This document shows, piece by piece, positions 8,858 to 18,645 of a DNA stretch of 64,000 nt. Position 1 is the first letter of the stretch. Each line of letters begins with the position of its first letter. The DNA is from Paenibacillus lycopersici (GTDB taxonomy: Bacteria; Bacillota; Bacilli; Paenibacillales; Paenibacillaceae). The notes beneath the pieces were generated by a model that saw nothing but the letters and a program-made list of their open reading frames with translations, was not told the origin of the DNA and searched no databases. The translations under genes and the position numbers were made by a program. The stretch is taken from NCBI RefSeq assembly GCF_010119935.1, contig NZ_CP048209.1, positions 5,249,501-5,313,500 on the forward strand, given 5' to 3'.

Positions 8858-10210
8858 TTATTTGTCTGCTTTAAGCGCTTCGTCCTGCTTCTTGATGAAT
8901 TCCTCCGGCGTGACGGCGCTGCCGAACAACGCCTGAACCATGTTGATATGCGTCGAGGACGCGCCCGGCTTCATTTGCGTATCGAGGTACAGCGTCACTT
9001 TGTTCGCTTTGTTCAGCTCGTTGAGCAGATCGGTGAACATCGCCGGCAGTTTGAGCGTCGACGTATCCACCTTCGTGGCCGGGATGACGCCCGCGTCCGT
9101 TACGCTGTGCTCGCCCCACTTCTGAACGAAGAAGCTGACGAATTTCTTCGCTTCCTCGACATGCTTGGAGTTCTGGGATACGAACAGGCCTACGCCCGGT
9201 CCGCCTACCCAGTCGTCCACGCTGCCTTGGCCGCCCGCGACGGTCGGGAACTTGAAGTAACCGATCTTGTCCTTGAATGCCTGCGGCACGTCCGCCGCCG
9301 TCGTGTAGTTCGGCACTTCCCAGGTACCCATCGCGAACATCGCCGCTTGCTCGTTCATGAACAACGCCTTGGCTTCGTCGTTGGACAGCCCGTTGGCGCC
9401 TTTGACGAAGGCGTTCATCTTCACCAGCTCCTGCGCTTGCTTAGCCGCTTCCAGCAAGGCCGGATCGCTGAAGTCCTTGCCTGCGACCGCTTTGTCGAGC
9501 ATGTCCTTGCCGCCGAGGCGCTCGGCGAGATACATGTACCAGAACGATGCCGGCCAGCCGTCCTTGCCGCCAAGCGTGATCGGCGTCACCTTGTTGTCGT
9601 TCAGCGTCTTGACGATATTCTTCAGATCGTCCAGCGTCTGCGGCGGGGTCAAGTTGTATTTGGCGAAAATATCTTTGTTGTAGTAGACCGGAACGATATT
9701 CAGCTCGACCGGCAGCGCGTACGTTTTGCCTCCGAAGGCGTACGCTTCCGTCGTGCCGGCGACGAACTTGTCCTTCAAGTCGCCTTGCAGCAGATCGTCC
9801 ATCGGCGCGAACATGTTGCCGTTCACGTAAGGATCCATGAAGCCGGCCGCCCAAGTAAAGCCGACGTCAGGCAGCGCGTTGGAAGCCGACAGCACTTTCA
9901 GCTTGCTCTTGTACTGCTCGTTCTCGAGCACTTCGGTCGCGATCGTCACGTTCGGGTTCGCGTCTTCGTATTCTTGAATGATTTCCTTCACCATTTTGTT
10001 TTGCGCGGAGTTGCTGCCGTCCGGCCATAGATGCATCATTTTGAGCGTGATTTTCTCGCCGCCGGCGCTGCCGGATGCAGCGTTTTCCGCCTCGGCGGCT
10101 TGATTGCCCGAGTTGTTGCTGCCGTTGTTGTCCGCGGTGCTTCCGCAAGCGGTTGCAACGAGCAGCAGCGCAGCAAGAAGGGTGCTTGTTGCCAGTACAT
10201 TGCGTTTCAT
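8858..10210 (-). CDS. Extracellular sugar-binding lipoprotein of the CUT1 transporter
   Basis: A 450-residue protein with a lipoprotein signal ending VATAC (lipidated Cys about 22), a Gly/Asn/Ala-rich tether, then a family-1 solute-binding fold (e.g. PVYYNKDIF, WYMYLAERLGG, FKFPTVAG). It should be anchored on the outer face of the membrane and pass oligosaccharide to the two permeases encoded after it. The ribosome site is AAGGGGGAC. As the first gene of the operon, directly downstream of a YesM/YesN pair in the same orientation, it is probably induced by that pair, as is common in paenibacilli. Confidence 0.92.
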   Translation of the reverse strand: MKRNVLATSTLLAALLLVATACGSTADNNGSNNSGNQAAEAENAASGSAGGEKITLKMMHLWPDGSNSAQNKMVKEIIQEYEDANPNVTIATEVLENEQYKSKLKVLSASNALPDVGFTWAAGFMDPYVNGNMFAPMDDLLQGDLKDKFVAGTTEAYAFGGKTYALPVELNIVPVYYNKDIFAKYNLTPPQTLDDLKNIVKTLNDNKVTPITLGGKDGWPASFWYMYLAERLGGKDMLDKAVAGKDFSDPALLEAAKQAQELVKMNAFVKGANGLSNDEAKALFMNEQAAMFAMGTWEVPNYTTAADVPQAFKDKIGYFKFPTVAGGQGSVDDWVGGPGVGLFVSQNSKHVEEAKKFVSFFVQKWGEHSVTDAGVIPATKVDTSTLKLPAMFTDLLNELNKANKVTLYLDTQMKPGASSTHINMVQALFGSAVTPEEFIKKQDEALKADK

Positions 10211-10340
10211 ATGTCTTGTCCCCCTTGTTTCGTATGCGAAGGATGTATGCGCTTTCCTTCTGTGATAAGTCTATCATCGCCGCACCAAGGGGATAAGGGC
10301 ACGGCGGTTGCTTAAAGTTCCACTATTTTTAGATCTGCTT

Positions 10341-11138
10341 TTAGATTCCGGCGTCCGCCTGCTGCATTTCGGTTCTATATTGCCCAGGGCTCATGCTTTC
10401 GTATTCTTTGAACAGCTTGTTGAAATATTTGGCGGTCTGGTAGCCGACGCGCTCGGCGATCGCCGCGATGGGCAGGTTCGTCTTGACGAGCAGCTCCTTC
10501 GCCTTCTGCATCTTCCTGCGGGCGACGTACTCGCTGAAGGTCATGCCGATCTGCTCCTTGAACAGCGTGCTGAGATAGCTCCCGTTCAAATGGACGTGAT
10601 CGGCCGCTTCCTTCAGGCTGACCGCTTCTCCCATATGCGCGTCCACATACTGAATCGCGCCGCGCACCGGGTCGCTCAAGCTTGCTTCGCCGCCGGCGAC
10701 GGCCACCAATTCCGGGTCCGCCATCTTCTGCATGAGCAGAATCCGCTCGCGTTCCTCGCCCGCCTTGAGCGCTTTCTCCACCGCGGCGATCAGCTTCTCC
10801 CGGCTGATCGGCTTCAGCAAATAATCGACGACGGACAGTTGAATCGCCTGCTGGGCGTATTCGAATTCGGCATGGCCGGAGATCAGGATGACGGCCGGCT
10901 GGCGCGCCGCCGCCTTCTCTCTCAGCTGGGCGACAAGGCTCAGCCCGTTGATCTGGGGCATGCGAATGTCCGTGATCATCAGATCGACGGCGGTTCCCTC
11001 CGCAATCCGCAGGGCGGCGAAGCCATTGTCGGCGGTCAACAGCTCGCACTGCCCCGCCGCCCATGACGCCAGCATCTTCTTCATTCCTTCTCTCGATCTC
11101 GGCTCGTCGTCGACGATCAGAATCGTCCGGTTTCTCAT
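10341..11138 (-). CDS. YesN-type response regulator, receiver plus AraC-family HTH
   Basis: A 265-residue regulator. The receiver domain has the acidic pair D10/D11, phosphoacceptor D57 in LMITDIRMPQ and the KP of YLLKPIS. The C-terminal AraC-type double HTH runs over the last 100 residues (LKEAADHVHLNGSYLSTLF, then KTNLPIAAIAERVGYQ). The ATG at 11138 overlaps the kinase stop as ATGA, which shows translational coupling and fixes the start; the frame stays open far upstream, but that is the shadow of the kinase gene. Probable target: the transporter-GH43 operon immediately downstream. Confidence 0.93.
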   Translation of the reverse strand: MRNRTILIVDDEPRSREGMKKMLASWAAGQCELLTADNGFAALRIAEGTAVDLMITDIRMPQINGLSLVAQLREKAAARQPAVILISGHAEFEYAQQAIQLSVVDYLLKPISREKLIAAVEKALKAGEERERILLMQKMADPELVAVAGGEASLSDPVRGAIQYVDAHMGEAVSLKEAADHVHLNGSYLSTLFKEQIGMTFSEYVARRKMQKAKELLVKTNLPIAAIAERVGYQTAKYFNKLFKEYESMSPGQYRTEMQQADAGI

Positions 11139-12898
11139 ATCGTTCTCTCCCTGTTGAGCGGTATCGCAATGCTGATTCGGGTGCCGGCGCCTTTGCGGCT
11201 TTCGATGGCGATGCCCGCATGCGACTCGTCTTCGTCCGCGTAATACAGCCGCAGCCTGCGCTGCACGTTCGCGATGCCGACGCCGGAATTTTTGGAGGAC
11301 GGCACCTGACCGCGCGCCAACCCCTCGCGAAGCTGCCGGAGCTTCTCTTCGTCGATGCCTGCTCCGTCGTCCTCGACCGTAATGACGATCCGGTCGCCAG
11401 CGGGCTGCGTCACGGATACATTCACGCGGCCCGGCTCGATCTTGCTCTCGATGCCGTGCAGAATGGCGTTCTCCACGAGCGGCTGCAGCAGCAGCTTCGG
11501 CAATTGCACGTCGGCGAATTCGGCAGCGGCGTCGATGTGCCAAGCGAGCCGTTCCTCGAACCGCATCTTCATAATGAGCAGATAGCGCTGGACATGCTCG
11601 AGCTCGTCCTTCAGGCTGACCCATTCGTCCTTGTTCGGCCCGGTAATCGTATAGCGGAACAGATCCGACATGGCGACCACGTAAGCCGCCAGCTGATCCT
11701 CGTCCCGCTCCAGCAGCGACCAATACAGCGTGTCGAGCGTATTGAACAGGAAATGCGGATGGATCTGCGCCTGGAGCGCCTTCAGCTCCGTCCGGCTCCG
11801 GGACAGCTCCTTCTCGTACACGAGCTTGATCAGTCCGTTAATATTATCGACCATTTGATTATAGGAATAATTCAATTCCTTGATTTCGAACGTGGAGGAA
11901 ACCGTATCCGTCGGCTTCAGGACGCCGAGCCTCGTGCCGCGCATCGTCTTGATCAGCCGGAAGATCGGCCGGGTGATGATCGTCGACAGGAAGAACGACA
12001 GCAGCATGAACAGGAGCGTGCCGATACAAGCCGAGACGACGATGGTCGTCCGCAGGATCGAGATGCCCTTCGTAATCGTGTCGACAGGCGTCAGAATGAG
12101 AAGCGTCCAGCCGGTGACGGCGGATTGCTGCTTGACCAGGATGAACGACCGGCTGCCGATATCGACGGTCTGATCGTCCGACAGCATGATCCGGTCCGCC
12201 TCCGCTTGCGAAATCGAAGCATCGTTCGACGTGATCATCTGGCCGTCATTTGCGATCAGCAGCATCGTCTCGGCTTCTCCCTCCTCGGTAAGCGGCCCTT
12301 TCAAGGCGAATTTGCTGCGCTCCGCGCGGATGAGCAAGTAGCCGCCCGTGGAGAAATACTGGTCCACGAGACTGATCCGGCGGATGGCGATCAGCGAGGA
12401 AGGATTATAGGGATCGATGCCGAACCATACGATGCTTCCCTTCTTCTCGTTCGCCTCGCGAATCCAGGCTTCGTTGACTTTATCGCCAAGATTGCCGTTG
12501 TCCAGCGGGAACATCCTCGCGCGGTCTTTATTGTACAGCTCCACCGCCCGGATCCCGTCCGTGTACAGCTGCACGATCGTGACGATCGGCACGAGCGCCT
12601 GCCGTTCCGCGAAGGTCGCGGGATGTCCGTGCGCTTCCCTCGACATGAGCTGCTGCACGTAGCCGTTCGTCGCGACCTGCGTCGTTAACGAATTGATCTG
12701 TTCGAGCACGCTCTCCAGGCGGCCGTTGGCTTGCACGGCCGTCTGCTGGATATGCTTCTCCGCGTTGTTCTTCAGCAGCGTCGAGACATAATTGAACGTG
12801 ACGCCGCCGACGAGCGTCAGAATGACCAGCATGACGGCAAGGAACCCGAACAGCATCTGATTGCGCAATGTATTGTATCTCGATAGCTTCCGCCACAC
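11135..12898 (-). CDS. YesM/LytS-type sensor histidine kinase
   Basis: A 587-residue membrane kinase with helices at about 13-40 and 283-306 flanking a Cache-like extracytoplasmic sensor, then a HAMP-like linker, the His-kinase motif AQIHPHFLFNTLDTLYW (phosphoacceptor H382 by family precedent) and an ATPase domain (VENAILHGIE, EDDGAGID, GVGIANVQRRL). The start is GTG at 12896-12898 after GAAAGGTG. It forms a two-gene unit with the response regulator and probably senses a cell-wall-derived sugar through the adjacent transport system. Confidence 0.93.
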   Translation of the reverse strand: MWRKLSRYNTLRNQMLFGFLAVMLVILTLVGGVTFNYVSTLLKNNAEKHIQQTAVQANGRLESVLEQINSLTTQVATNGYVQQLMSREAHGHPATFAERQALVPIVTIVQLYTDGIRAVELYNKDRARMFPLDNGNLGDKVNEAWIREANEKKGSIVWFGIDPYNPSSLIAIRRISLVDQYFSTGGYLLIRAERSKFALKGPLTEEGEAETMLLIANDGQMITSNDASISQAEADRIMLSDDQTVDIGSRSFILVKQQSAVTGWTLLILTPVDTITKGISILRTTIVVSACIGTLLFMLLSFFLSTIITRPIFRLIKTMRGTRLGVLKPTDTVSSTFEIKELNYSYNQMVDNINGLIKLVYEKELSRSRTELKALQAQIHPHFLFNTLDTLYWSLLERDEDQLAAYVVAMSDLFRYTITGPNKDEWVSLKDELEHVQRYLLIMKMRFEERLAWHIDAAAEFADVQLPKLLLQPLVENAILHGIESKIEPGRVNVSVTQPAGDRIVITVEDDGAGIDEEKLRQLREGLARGQVPSSKNSGVGIANVQRRLRLYYADEDESHAGIAIESRKGAGTRISIAIPLNRERTI

Positions 12899-13091
12899 GA
12901 TGCGTCACCTTTCTTTCCCTTGCTTCGCTGCGATCGGCGCTTCCCGCACGGGCGCGGGCGATTGCAATAATACATCTTACCATAACATTTCTAATCGGAC
13001 AGCGGATTAATCCGTGACTTGCGCCGGCCCGCTTTCCTCGGCAAGCCGCAAGCCGCGGACCATGAAGCAGCCGCGAACAACGCGCGCAACG

Positions 13092-13125
13092 GCAAAAAAA
13101 GCCGGCGGCGGCGAGCCGCGGCGGC
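13092..13125 (-). terminator. Intrinsic terminator of the orphan histidine kinase
   Basis: A GC-rich stem (AGCCGCCGCGGC on the minus strand) is followed by seven T residues. It lies about 70 bp after the kinase stop codon. Between them the 15-nt string GGTCGGTCATTTGGA recurs almost exactly in tandem (13175-13204). Confidence 0.75.
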
Positions 13126-13195
13126 TTGTTCGGAATTTTCCGGCTGCGTCTTCAGTAAGAACGGTCGTATTGGAGGTCGGTCATTTGGAGATCGG

Positions 13196-14452
13196 TCATT
13201 TGGAAGGCGTACATGAATCGATCGGCAGCGTAAGGATATAGGTCGTTCCTTCCCCTTCCTTGCTCTGCACCTCGATCTGTCCGTTCATGCCGCGTATGAT
13301 GCTGTAGATCACCATCGTGCCCAGGCCGGTCCCCTTGTCCTTCGTCGAATAATAGGGCGACCCCAGCCGGTTGACCTGTTCCGGGCTCATGCCTACCCCC
13401 GTATCGCTGATCGCGACCGTCACCTTGCGGGTCCGCTCGTCCCCCGTGGATTTCAGAACCAGCTTTCCTCCGTCCGGCATGGCTTCGATCGCATTTTTGC
13501 CGATATTGATGATCGCTTGCCTGAACTTGGCCTTGTTGCCGTAGATCGTCGCGTTCGAATGGAATTCGGTTTCGATTTCGACGTTCTGCAAATTCGCGTA
13601 GGAGCTCAATATCCGGGCTGCCTTGGCGAGCGCTTCCTCGAGCGGAATGCATTCGAGGTTCTCGTTCTGAGGCTTGGCCAGCGACAAGTAATCGGAAATG
13701 ATCGCTTCGGCCCGATCGAGCTCCTCCAGCGTGATGGACGAGTATTGCTGACGCTTCAAGTCGCTCAGCGCCGGATCGGCCAGCAATTGGATGAAGCCTC
13801 TGACCGAGGTCAACGGGTTGCGCACTTCATGCGCGACGGACGCGGCGATTTCGCTGACCACTTTCATCTTCTCGGCTTTGACGATCTCCTCCTGCATCCG
13901 AATCTGGTTTCGAACCGTATCGATCATGATCGCGAGCATGACGGCCAACAGACACTGCACGCATACGACCGGCAGACTGGGAAGGTAATTGGCGCCGAAG
14001 TAGCTTCGATTGCCCTCCAGCAGGAAATACAAATTGATGACGGTCGAACGAACGAAGAAGCATAAACCGAATACGATCAGCATCCGTTTCTTGGAATCGG
14101 CCTTCCGGAACGGCCTGATGAAGCATAGAATGAGCGCGATCGACGGCAGGAACGCAATGGCGTAATGCAGCATATCAATGCCGCCGAGAATTTGCCGGTA
14201 GGCGAGCAGGCTTCCGAATAAGAGCAAGAACGTATATAGGCCGCCGTAAAGGGATCCGAGCACGAGCGGAATGCTTCGGAGATCCAGTGTCGTATTGAAC
14301 ATTTTGACCGGGAACGTCATCGTGATGATCAGCGGGATAAGAAACAACACAAAGAGATACAGCGGATTTTCGTTTTTTTTACGGGTTCGATAAAATATCA
14401 AGGGAAGCAAGATGATGATGGCATTGAGGATCAGATCGGAATGATCGTACAT
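13196..14452 (-). CDS. Five-to-six-helix membrane sensor histidine kinase (KinB-like)
   Basis: A 418-residue kinase. The N-terminal half has several transmembrane segments (about 5-20, 31-46, 60-85, 94-111, 122-142, 158-178) resembling the 5TM sensors of sporulation kinases. The dimerisation motif SVAHEVRNPLTSVRGF carries H208, followed by an HATPase domain (NIGKNAIEAM, DTGVGMS, GTGLGTMVI). There is no linked response regulator, which fits phosphorelay kinases that feed Spo0F. A TGTCGAA motif lies about 100 bp upstream. Partner and signal are unknown. Confidence 0.85.
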   Translation of the reverse strand: MYDHSDLILNAIIILLPLIFYRTRKKNENPLYLFVLFLIPLIITMTFPVKMFNTTLDLRSIPLVLGSLYGGLYTFLLLFGSLLAYRQILGGIDMLHYAIAFLPSIALILCFIRPFRKADSKKRMLIVFGLCFFVRSTVINLYFLLEGNRSYFGANYLPSLPVVCVQCLLAVMLAIMIDTVRNQIRMQEEIVKAEKMKVVSEIAASVAHEVRNPLTSVRGFIQLLADPALSDLKRQQYSSITLEELDRAEAIISDYLSLAKPQNENLECIPLEEALAKAARILSSYANLQNVEIETEFHSNATIYGNKAKFRQAIINIGKNAIEAMPDGGKLVLKSTGDERTRKVTVAISDTGVGMSPEQVNRLGSPYYSTKDKGTGLGTMVIYSIIRGMNGQIEVQSKEGEGTTYILTLPIDSCTPSK

Positions 14453-14555
14453 GGGGGCGTTTTCCTTTCATTGGCGCTATGCAATACTTTCTAGAAAAAG
14501 AAGTCTATTCCTTCATTAGAAAGCGTGTAAATTTTGACAGTTGCTAACAATGGTT

Positions 14556-14562
14556 TGTCGAA
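14556..14562. promoter_or_regulatory. Candidate Spo0A box
   Basis: TGTCGAA matches the Spo0A box core. It lies in the AT-rich stretch upstream of the sporulation-type kinase. One 7-mer is weak evidence by itself, but the position is suitable. Confidence 0.3.
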
Positions 14563-14642
14563 TTTACATCTGCGCTGTCCGCCGGGAGGATCGGCGGCGA
14601 TGGACAACGGGCAGCGGTCTGGAATCCGGGCACGCCCATAAC

Positions 14643-14677
14643 AAAAAGCCTTAGTCCGGCGAGCGCCGAACTAAGGC
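14643..14677 (-). terminator. Intrinsic terminator of the ara operon
   Basis: GCCTTAGT (14648-14655) pairs with ACTAAGGC (14670-14677) around a GC-rich inner stem, and on the minus strand TTTTT follows. It sits 26 bp after the araA stop. Confidence 0.9.
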
Positions 14678-14702
14678 CGTTCCCGATAAGATTCTCGCAA
14701 GC

Positions 14703-16184
14703 TTACTTGCTTGCCCAAGCCGATTGGCTTAACCGAAGCTGGTTCGGAAAGCCGATCCGGTCCGTGCGCTCGTCGATGACGACCGCCTCGATGCCGAAGA
14801 TCTCGGCGAAGTCCATCATCTGCTCCGTCGTCACCTCGTACGAGAATCCGGTATGATGCGCGCCGCCCGCCAGAATCCAGGCCTCCACGCCGTCCTTCAA
14901 ATTCGGCAGCACCTGCCAGAGCACGCGGGCAACGGGCAGATTAGGCATCTGCTCCGCCGCTTCGACCGCGTTCACCTTGTTGACGAGCAGACGGAACCGG
15001 TGGCCGAGATCGATGATGCTCGCGTTGATGGCCGGGCCGCTCCGTCCGTTGAACACCATGCGCGCCGGATCCGCTTTGCCGCCGATGCCGAGCGGGTGAA
15101 CCTCGATGCGCGGCTTGCCGTGGGCGATGGTCGGGCATATTTCCAGCATATGCGCGCCCAGGACGAGCTCATTGCCCGGCGCCAGGTGGTACGTGTAATC
15201 CTCCATGAACGACGTGCCTTTGCCGTCCGCCATGATCTTCATCAGCCGCACGAGCGCCGCCGTCTTCCAGTCGCCTTCGCCGCCGAACCCGTAGCCGTCT
15301 TCCATCAGCCGCTGCACCGCCAGCCCCGGCAATTGCTCGAGGCCGTGCAAGTCCTCGAAGGTCGTCGTGAACGCCGTGAATCCGCCCTCCTCCAGGAAGC
15401 TCCGCATTCCCAGCTCAAGCCGCGCCTGGTACGCGATCGCCTGCCGCTGTTCTTCGGTGTCCGCCGCGAGCGCGTACGCCTGCTCGTATTCCGCGACCAG
15501 CGCTTCGACAGCCTCCGGCGGCACGGCATTGACGCGCTCGGCCAAATCGCCGACGCCGTACGTGTTCACGGACCAGCCGAAGCGAATTTCCGCTTCCACC
15601 TTGTCGCCTTCCGTCACGGCCACCTGTCTCATGTTATCGCCGAAACGGGCGACCTTGAGCGTCCTGCTTTCGCAGAACGCGACCGCGGTACGCTGCCAGC
15701 CGCCGATTTGCGAACGAACCGTCCCGTCCTGCCAGTGACCGAACACGACTTTGCGGGAGCGTCCCATGCGCGCGCCGATGAATCCGTGCTCGCGATCGCC
15801 GTGCGCGGCTTGGTTCGTGTTCATGAAATCCATGTCGATGGTGCTCCATGGGATTTCCCGATTGTATTGCGTCGCGAAATGCAAGTGCGGCTTCGTCAGC
15901 TGCGCCAGACCGGCGATCCACATTTTCGACGGCGAGAACGTGTGCATCCACGTGATGACGCCGGCGCAGGATTCGCTGCCGCTCGCCTCGATCAGCGTAC
16001 GGCGGATGTCCTCCGGCGTCGTCAGGAGCGCCTTGAACACGACCGGGTACGAGATCGCGGGATCCTGATTCAAGCCATCCACCATTTCCCTGGAGTGCGC
16101 CTCGACCTCGAGCAGCGTCTCCTCGCCGTACAAGTGCTGGCTGCCGGTCAAAAACCAAAATTCATAAGGTTTCACGTTCAACAT
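14703..16184 (-). CDS. araA: L-arabinose isomerase
   Basis: A 493-residue protein, the usual length for AraA. It starts MLNVKPYEFWFLTGSQHLYG and carries the family strings GVITWMHTFSPSKMWI, GYGFGGEGDWKTAAL, GTSFMEDYTYHL and the C-terminal GGAHHTGFS. It converts L-arabinose to L-ribulose in the cytoplasm using Mn2+. It is the last gene of araR-araD-araB-araA, 31 bp after the kinase gene, and the terminator follows. The ribosome site is GAAAGGGGAC. Confidence 0.98.
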   Translation of the reverse strand: MLNVKPYEFWFLTGSQHLYGEETLLEVEAHSREMVDGLNQDPAISYPVVFKALLTTPEDIRRTLIEASGSESCAGVITWMHTFSPSKMWIAGLAQLTKPHLHFATQYNREIPWSTIDMDFMNTNQAAHGDREHGFIGARMGRSRKVVFGHWQDGTVRSQIGGWQRTAVAFCESRTLKVARFGDNMRQVAVTEGDKVEAEIRFGWSVNTYGVGDLAERVNAVPPEAVEALVAEYEQAYALAADTEEQRQAIAYQARLELGMRSFLEEGGFTAFTTTFEDLHGLEQLPGLAVQRLMEDGYGFGGEGDWKTAALVRLMKIMADGKGTSFMEDYTYHLAPGNELVLGAHMLEICPTIAHGKPRIEVHPLGIGGKADPARMVFNGRSGPAINASIIDLGHRFRLLVNKVNAVEAAEQMPNLPVARVLWQVLPNLKDGVEAWILAGGAHHTGFSYEVTTEQMMDFAEIFGIEAVVIDERTDRIGFPNQLRLSQSAWASK

Positions 16185-16215
16185 GGTAATGTCCCCTTTC
16201 GCTATTGGCTATTCG

Positions 16216-17817
16216 TTATTCGCTCAAATAATCGACTGCCGCTCTTTCGATCGCGAGTCCCTTCATATAACGCTTCATGAATGCCTCGAAGCCCGCGACA
16301 TCCGCCGGATCAGGCTGTACCGTCACGCCGGTCTTCCCCGCGAAGACGCGGTCGTTCAGATACGCTTCGAACGATTCGTTCCCGGACCGGTTCGTCATGT
16401 AGGCAGCGAGCAGCGCGATGCCCCACGCGCCGCCTTCCCCCGCCGTGGCCATGACGGATACCGGAACGTCGAGCGCGGCGGCCATGATTTGCTGCCCGAC
16501 GCCTTCGGTCTTGAACAACCCGCCGTGGCCCAGAATCTCGTCCAGCCTCACGCCTTCCTGCTTGAGCAGAATGTCCATGCCGATCTTGAGCGCGCCGAGT
16601 GCCGTGAAGAGATGCACGCGCATAAAGTTGGCCAGATTGAAATTGCTGCCCGACGAGCGCACGAACAACGGACGGCCTTCTTCGAAATGCGTCATATGCT
16701 CGCCCGACAGGTAGCCGTAAGCCAGCAATCCGCCGCAATCCGGATCGCCCTGGAGCGCCTGGTTGTACAATGTGCCGTATAGCGCCGCCGAATCCGTCTC
16801 CATCCCCATCGCCTTCGCGAATTGGCCGAACAGGCCGACCCACTCGTTCAGATCCGACGAGCAGTTGTTGGAGTGTGCCATCGCGACGAGGCTGCCTGTC
16901 GGCGTCGTCACCAGATCGATCTCTTCATATGCCTTGGACAGCTCTTTCTCCAGGACGACCATGGCGAACACGGAAGTACCGGCAGAGACGTTGCCTGTGC
17001 GCGGCGCGACGCTGTTCGTCGCCACCATGCCCGTTCCGGCATCGCCTTCCGGCGGACAGAGCGGAATGCCCGCCTGCAGCTCGCCCGCGGCGTCCAGCAG
17101 CTTCGCCCCTTCTTCCGTGAGCGCGCCCGCGTTGTCGCCGGCGACCAGCACTTGAGGAAGAATGTCCGTCAGCTGCCAAGGAAGATCCCGCGGGGCGATC
17201 AAGCCGTCGAATTGCTTGATCATTGCGCCGTGATAATCCCTGGTATGCATGTCGATCGGGAATACGCCGGACGCTTCGCCGACGCCGAGCGCTTTGCGCC
17301 CCGTCAGCTTCCAATGGATATAGCCCGCGAGCGTCGTCTGGTAACGGATTCGGGCGACATGCTCTTCCCCGTTCAGGATCGCTTGATACAGATGGGCGAT
17401 GCTCCAGCGCTGCGGGATATGGAAGCCGAACAATTCGCTCAGCTCGGCCGAAGCCTGCTCGGTGATGTTGTTTCGCCACGTGCGGAACGGAGTCAGCAGC
17501 TCGCCGGATTCGTCGAACACCATATAGCCGTGCATCATGCCGCTGATCCCGATCGCTCCGATCGTTTGCACGGATATGCCGTAACGCCGCTTCACGTCGC
17601 TTGCCATGTCCCGGTAACTCTCTTGTAAGCCCTTCCAAATTTCATCCAGGCTATACGTCCACATTTGATTGACGTAGCTGTTCTCCCACTCATGGCTGCC
17701 GGATGCGATCGGCTCGTGGTCCTTGCCGACGAGCACCGCTTTGATGCGCGTCGAACCAAGCTCGATGCCAAGCGCGGTGCGGCCGCTTCGAATATCGTTA
17801 ATCACGTCATGACTCAT
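16216..17817 (-). CDS. araB: FGGY-family carbohydrate kinase, probable L-ribulokinase
   Basis: A 533-residue FGGY kinase with the N-terminal phosphate loop [31 protein letters not shown], and the C-terminal ATP-binding [20 protein letters not shown] and [12 protein letters not shown]. Between araD and araA the expected substrate is L-ribulose. It looks more like the XylB-like ribulokinases of some Firmicutes than classic AraB, so the assignment rests on operon context. The ribosome site is GGAGGG, 6 nt before ATG. Confidence 0.88.
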   Translation of the reverse strand: MSHDVINDIRSGRTALGIELGSTRIKAVLVGKDHEPIASGSHEWENSYVNQMWTYSLDEIWKGLQESYRDMASDVKRRYGISVQTIGAIGISGMMHGYMVFDESGELLTPFRTWRNNITEQASAELSELFGFHIPQRWSIAHLYQAILNGEEHVARIRYQTTLAGYIHWKLTGRKALGVGEASGVFPIDMHTRDYHGAMIKQFDGLIAPRDLPWQLTDILPQVLVAGDNAGALTEEGAKLLDAAGELQAGIPLCPPEGDAGTGMVATNSVAPRTGNVSAGTSVFAMVVLEKELSKAYEEIDLVTTPTGSLVAMAHSNNCSSDLNEWVGLFGQFAKAMGMETDSAALYGTLYNQALQGDPDCGGLLAYGYLSGEHMTHFEEGRPLFVRSSGSNFNLANFMRVHLFTALGALKIGMDILLKQEGVRLDEILGHGGLFKTEGVGQQIMAAALDVPVSVMATAGEGGAWGIALLAAYMTNRSGNESFEAYLNDRVFAGKTGVTVQPDPADVAGFEAFMKRYMKGLAIERAAVDYLSE

Positions 17818-17889
17818 GCGTATCCCTCCATAATGAGTTCGCCATCGTATGCATGCCGCCGCCCGGCGAAGGCTCGGCGCAGGCAGCTG

Positions 17890-18615
17890 CTATTTGGTCT
17901 GGCCGTAGTAAGCGCCCGCGCCGTGTTTCCGCAGGAAATGCTTATCCAGCAGGGCCTGATCCATCGGTCCGGCGCCCGGATTCAACGCGAATGTATGCAG
18001 CGCCATCTTGGCGACTTCCTCCAGCACGACGGCATTATGTACCGCTTCATGCGGATCCTTGCCCCAGTTGAACGGCGCATGGCTGTTCACGAGCACGCCG
18101 GGAATGCGCGACGGATCCAGCCCCTTGAACCGCTCGACGATCACGTTGCCCGTCTCATGCTCGTAACCGTTCTCGATTTCCGCGCGCGTCATCGCCCGGG
18201 TAACCGGAATTTCCCCGTAGAAATAATCCGCGTGCGTCGTTCCGAGCGCCGGAATCGGCCTTCCCGCCTGCGCCCAGCTGGTCGCCCAAGGCGAATGCGT
18301 ATGCACGATCCCGCCGATGCCGGCGAACGCCTTATAGAGCACGAGATGAGTAGGCGCGTCCGAGGACGGCTTCAGCTCCCCTTCCACCTTGTTCCCGTCC
18401 AAGTCGACGACGACGAGGTCGTCAAGCTTCAGCTTCTCGTACGGGACGCCGCTCGGCTTGATGACTACCAGCCCGCGCTCCCTGTCGATTCCGCTGACGT
18501 TGCCCCACGTGAACGTGACGAGACCGTATTTGGGCAAATCCAGATTGGCTTCCAAAACCTCCTGCTTCAACCGTTTCAGCAAACCGCTCATCCTTTCGCC
18601 TGCTTTTCGTTTCAT
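17890..18615 (-). CDS. araD: L-ribulose-5-phosphate 4-epimerase
   Basis: A class-II-aldolase-fold epimerase of 241 residues, or 233 if it starts at the second ATG (18591), where [20 protein letters not shown] matches the family start. Zn ligands are in [11 protein letters not shown], and [21 protein letters not shown] and [11 protein letters not shown] are typical. It completes conversion of L-arabinose to D-xylulose 5-phosphate. It is first in line after araR, and an AraR-like operator lies in the 30-bp gap. Confidence 0.97.
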   Translation of the reverse strand: MKRKAGERMSGLLKRLKQEVLEANLDLPKYGLVTFTWGNVSGIDRERGLVVIKPSGVPYEKLKLDDLVVVDLDGNKVEGELKPSSDAPTHLVLYKAFAGIGGIVHTHSPWATSWAQAGRPIPALGTTHADYFYGEIPVTRAMTRAEIENGYEHETGNVIVERFKGLDPSRIPGVLVNSHAPFNWGKDPHEAVHNAVVLEEVAKMALHTFALNPGAGPMDQALLDKHFLRKHGAGAYYGQTK

Positions 18616-18626
18616 CTCGATTATAA

Positions 18627-18642
18627 ACTTGTACGTACCTGT
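18627..18642. promoter_or_regulatory. AraR-like operator in the araR-araD gap
   Basis: ACTTGTACGTACCTGT contains the core TTGTACGTAC of AraR operators. Its place between araR and araD could give the catabolic genes their own arabinose-controlled step, by roadblock or a local promoter, separate from araR itself. Confidence 0.75.
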
Positions 18643-18645
18643 TGG

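Noticed and set aside
11139-11723. Long N-terminal extension of the response regulator frame
   Set aside because: It lies over the kinase ATPase domain; the receiver begins exactly at ATG 11138, overlapping the kinase stop.
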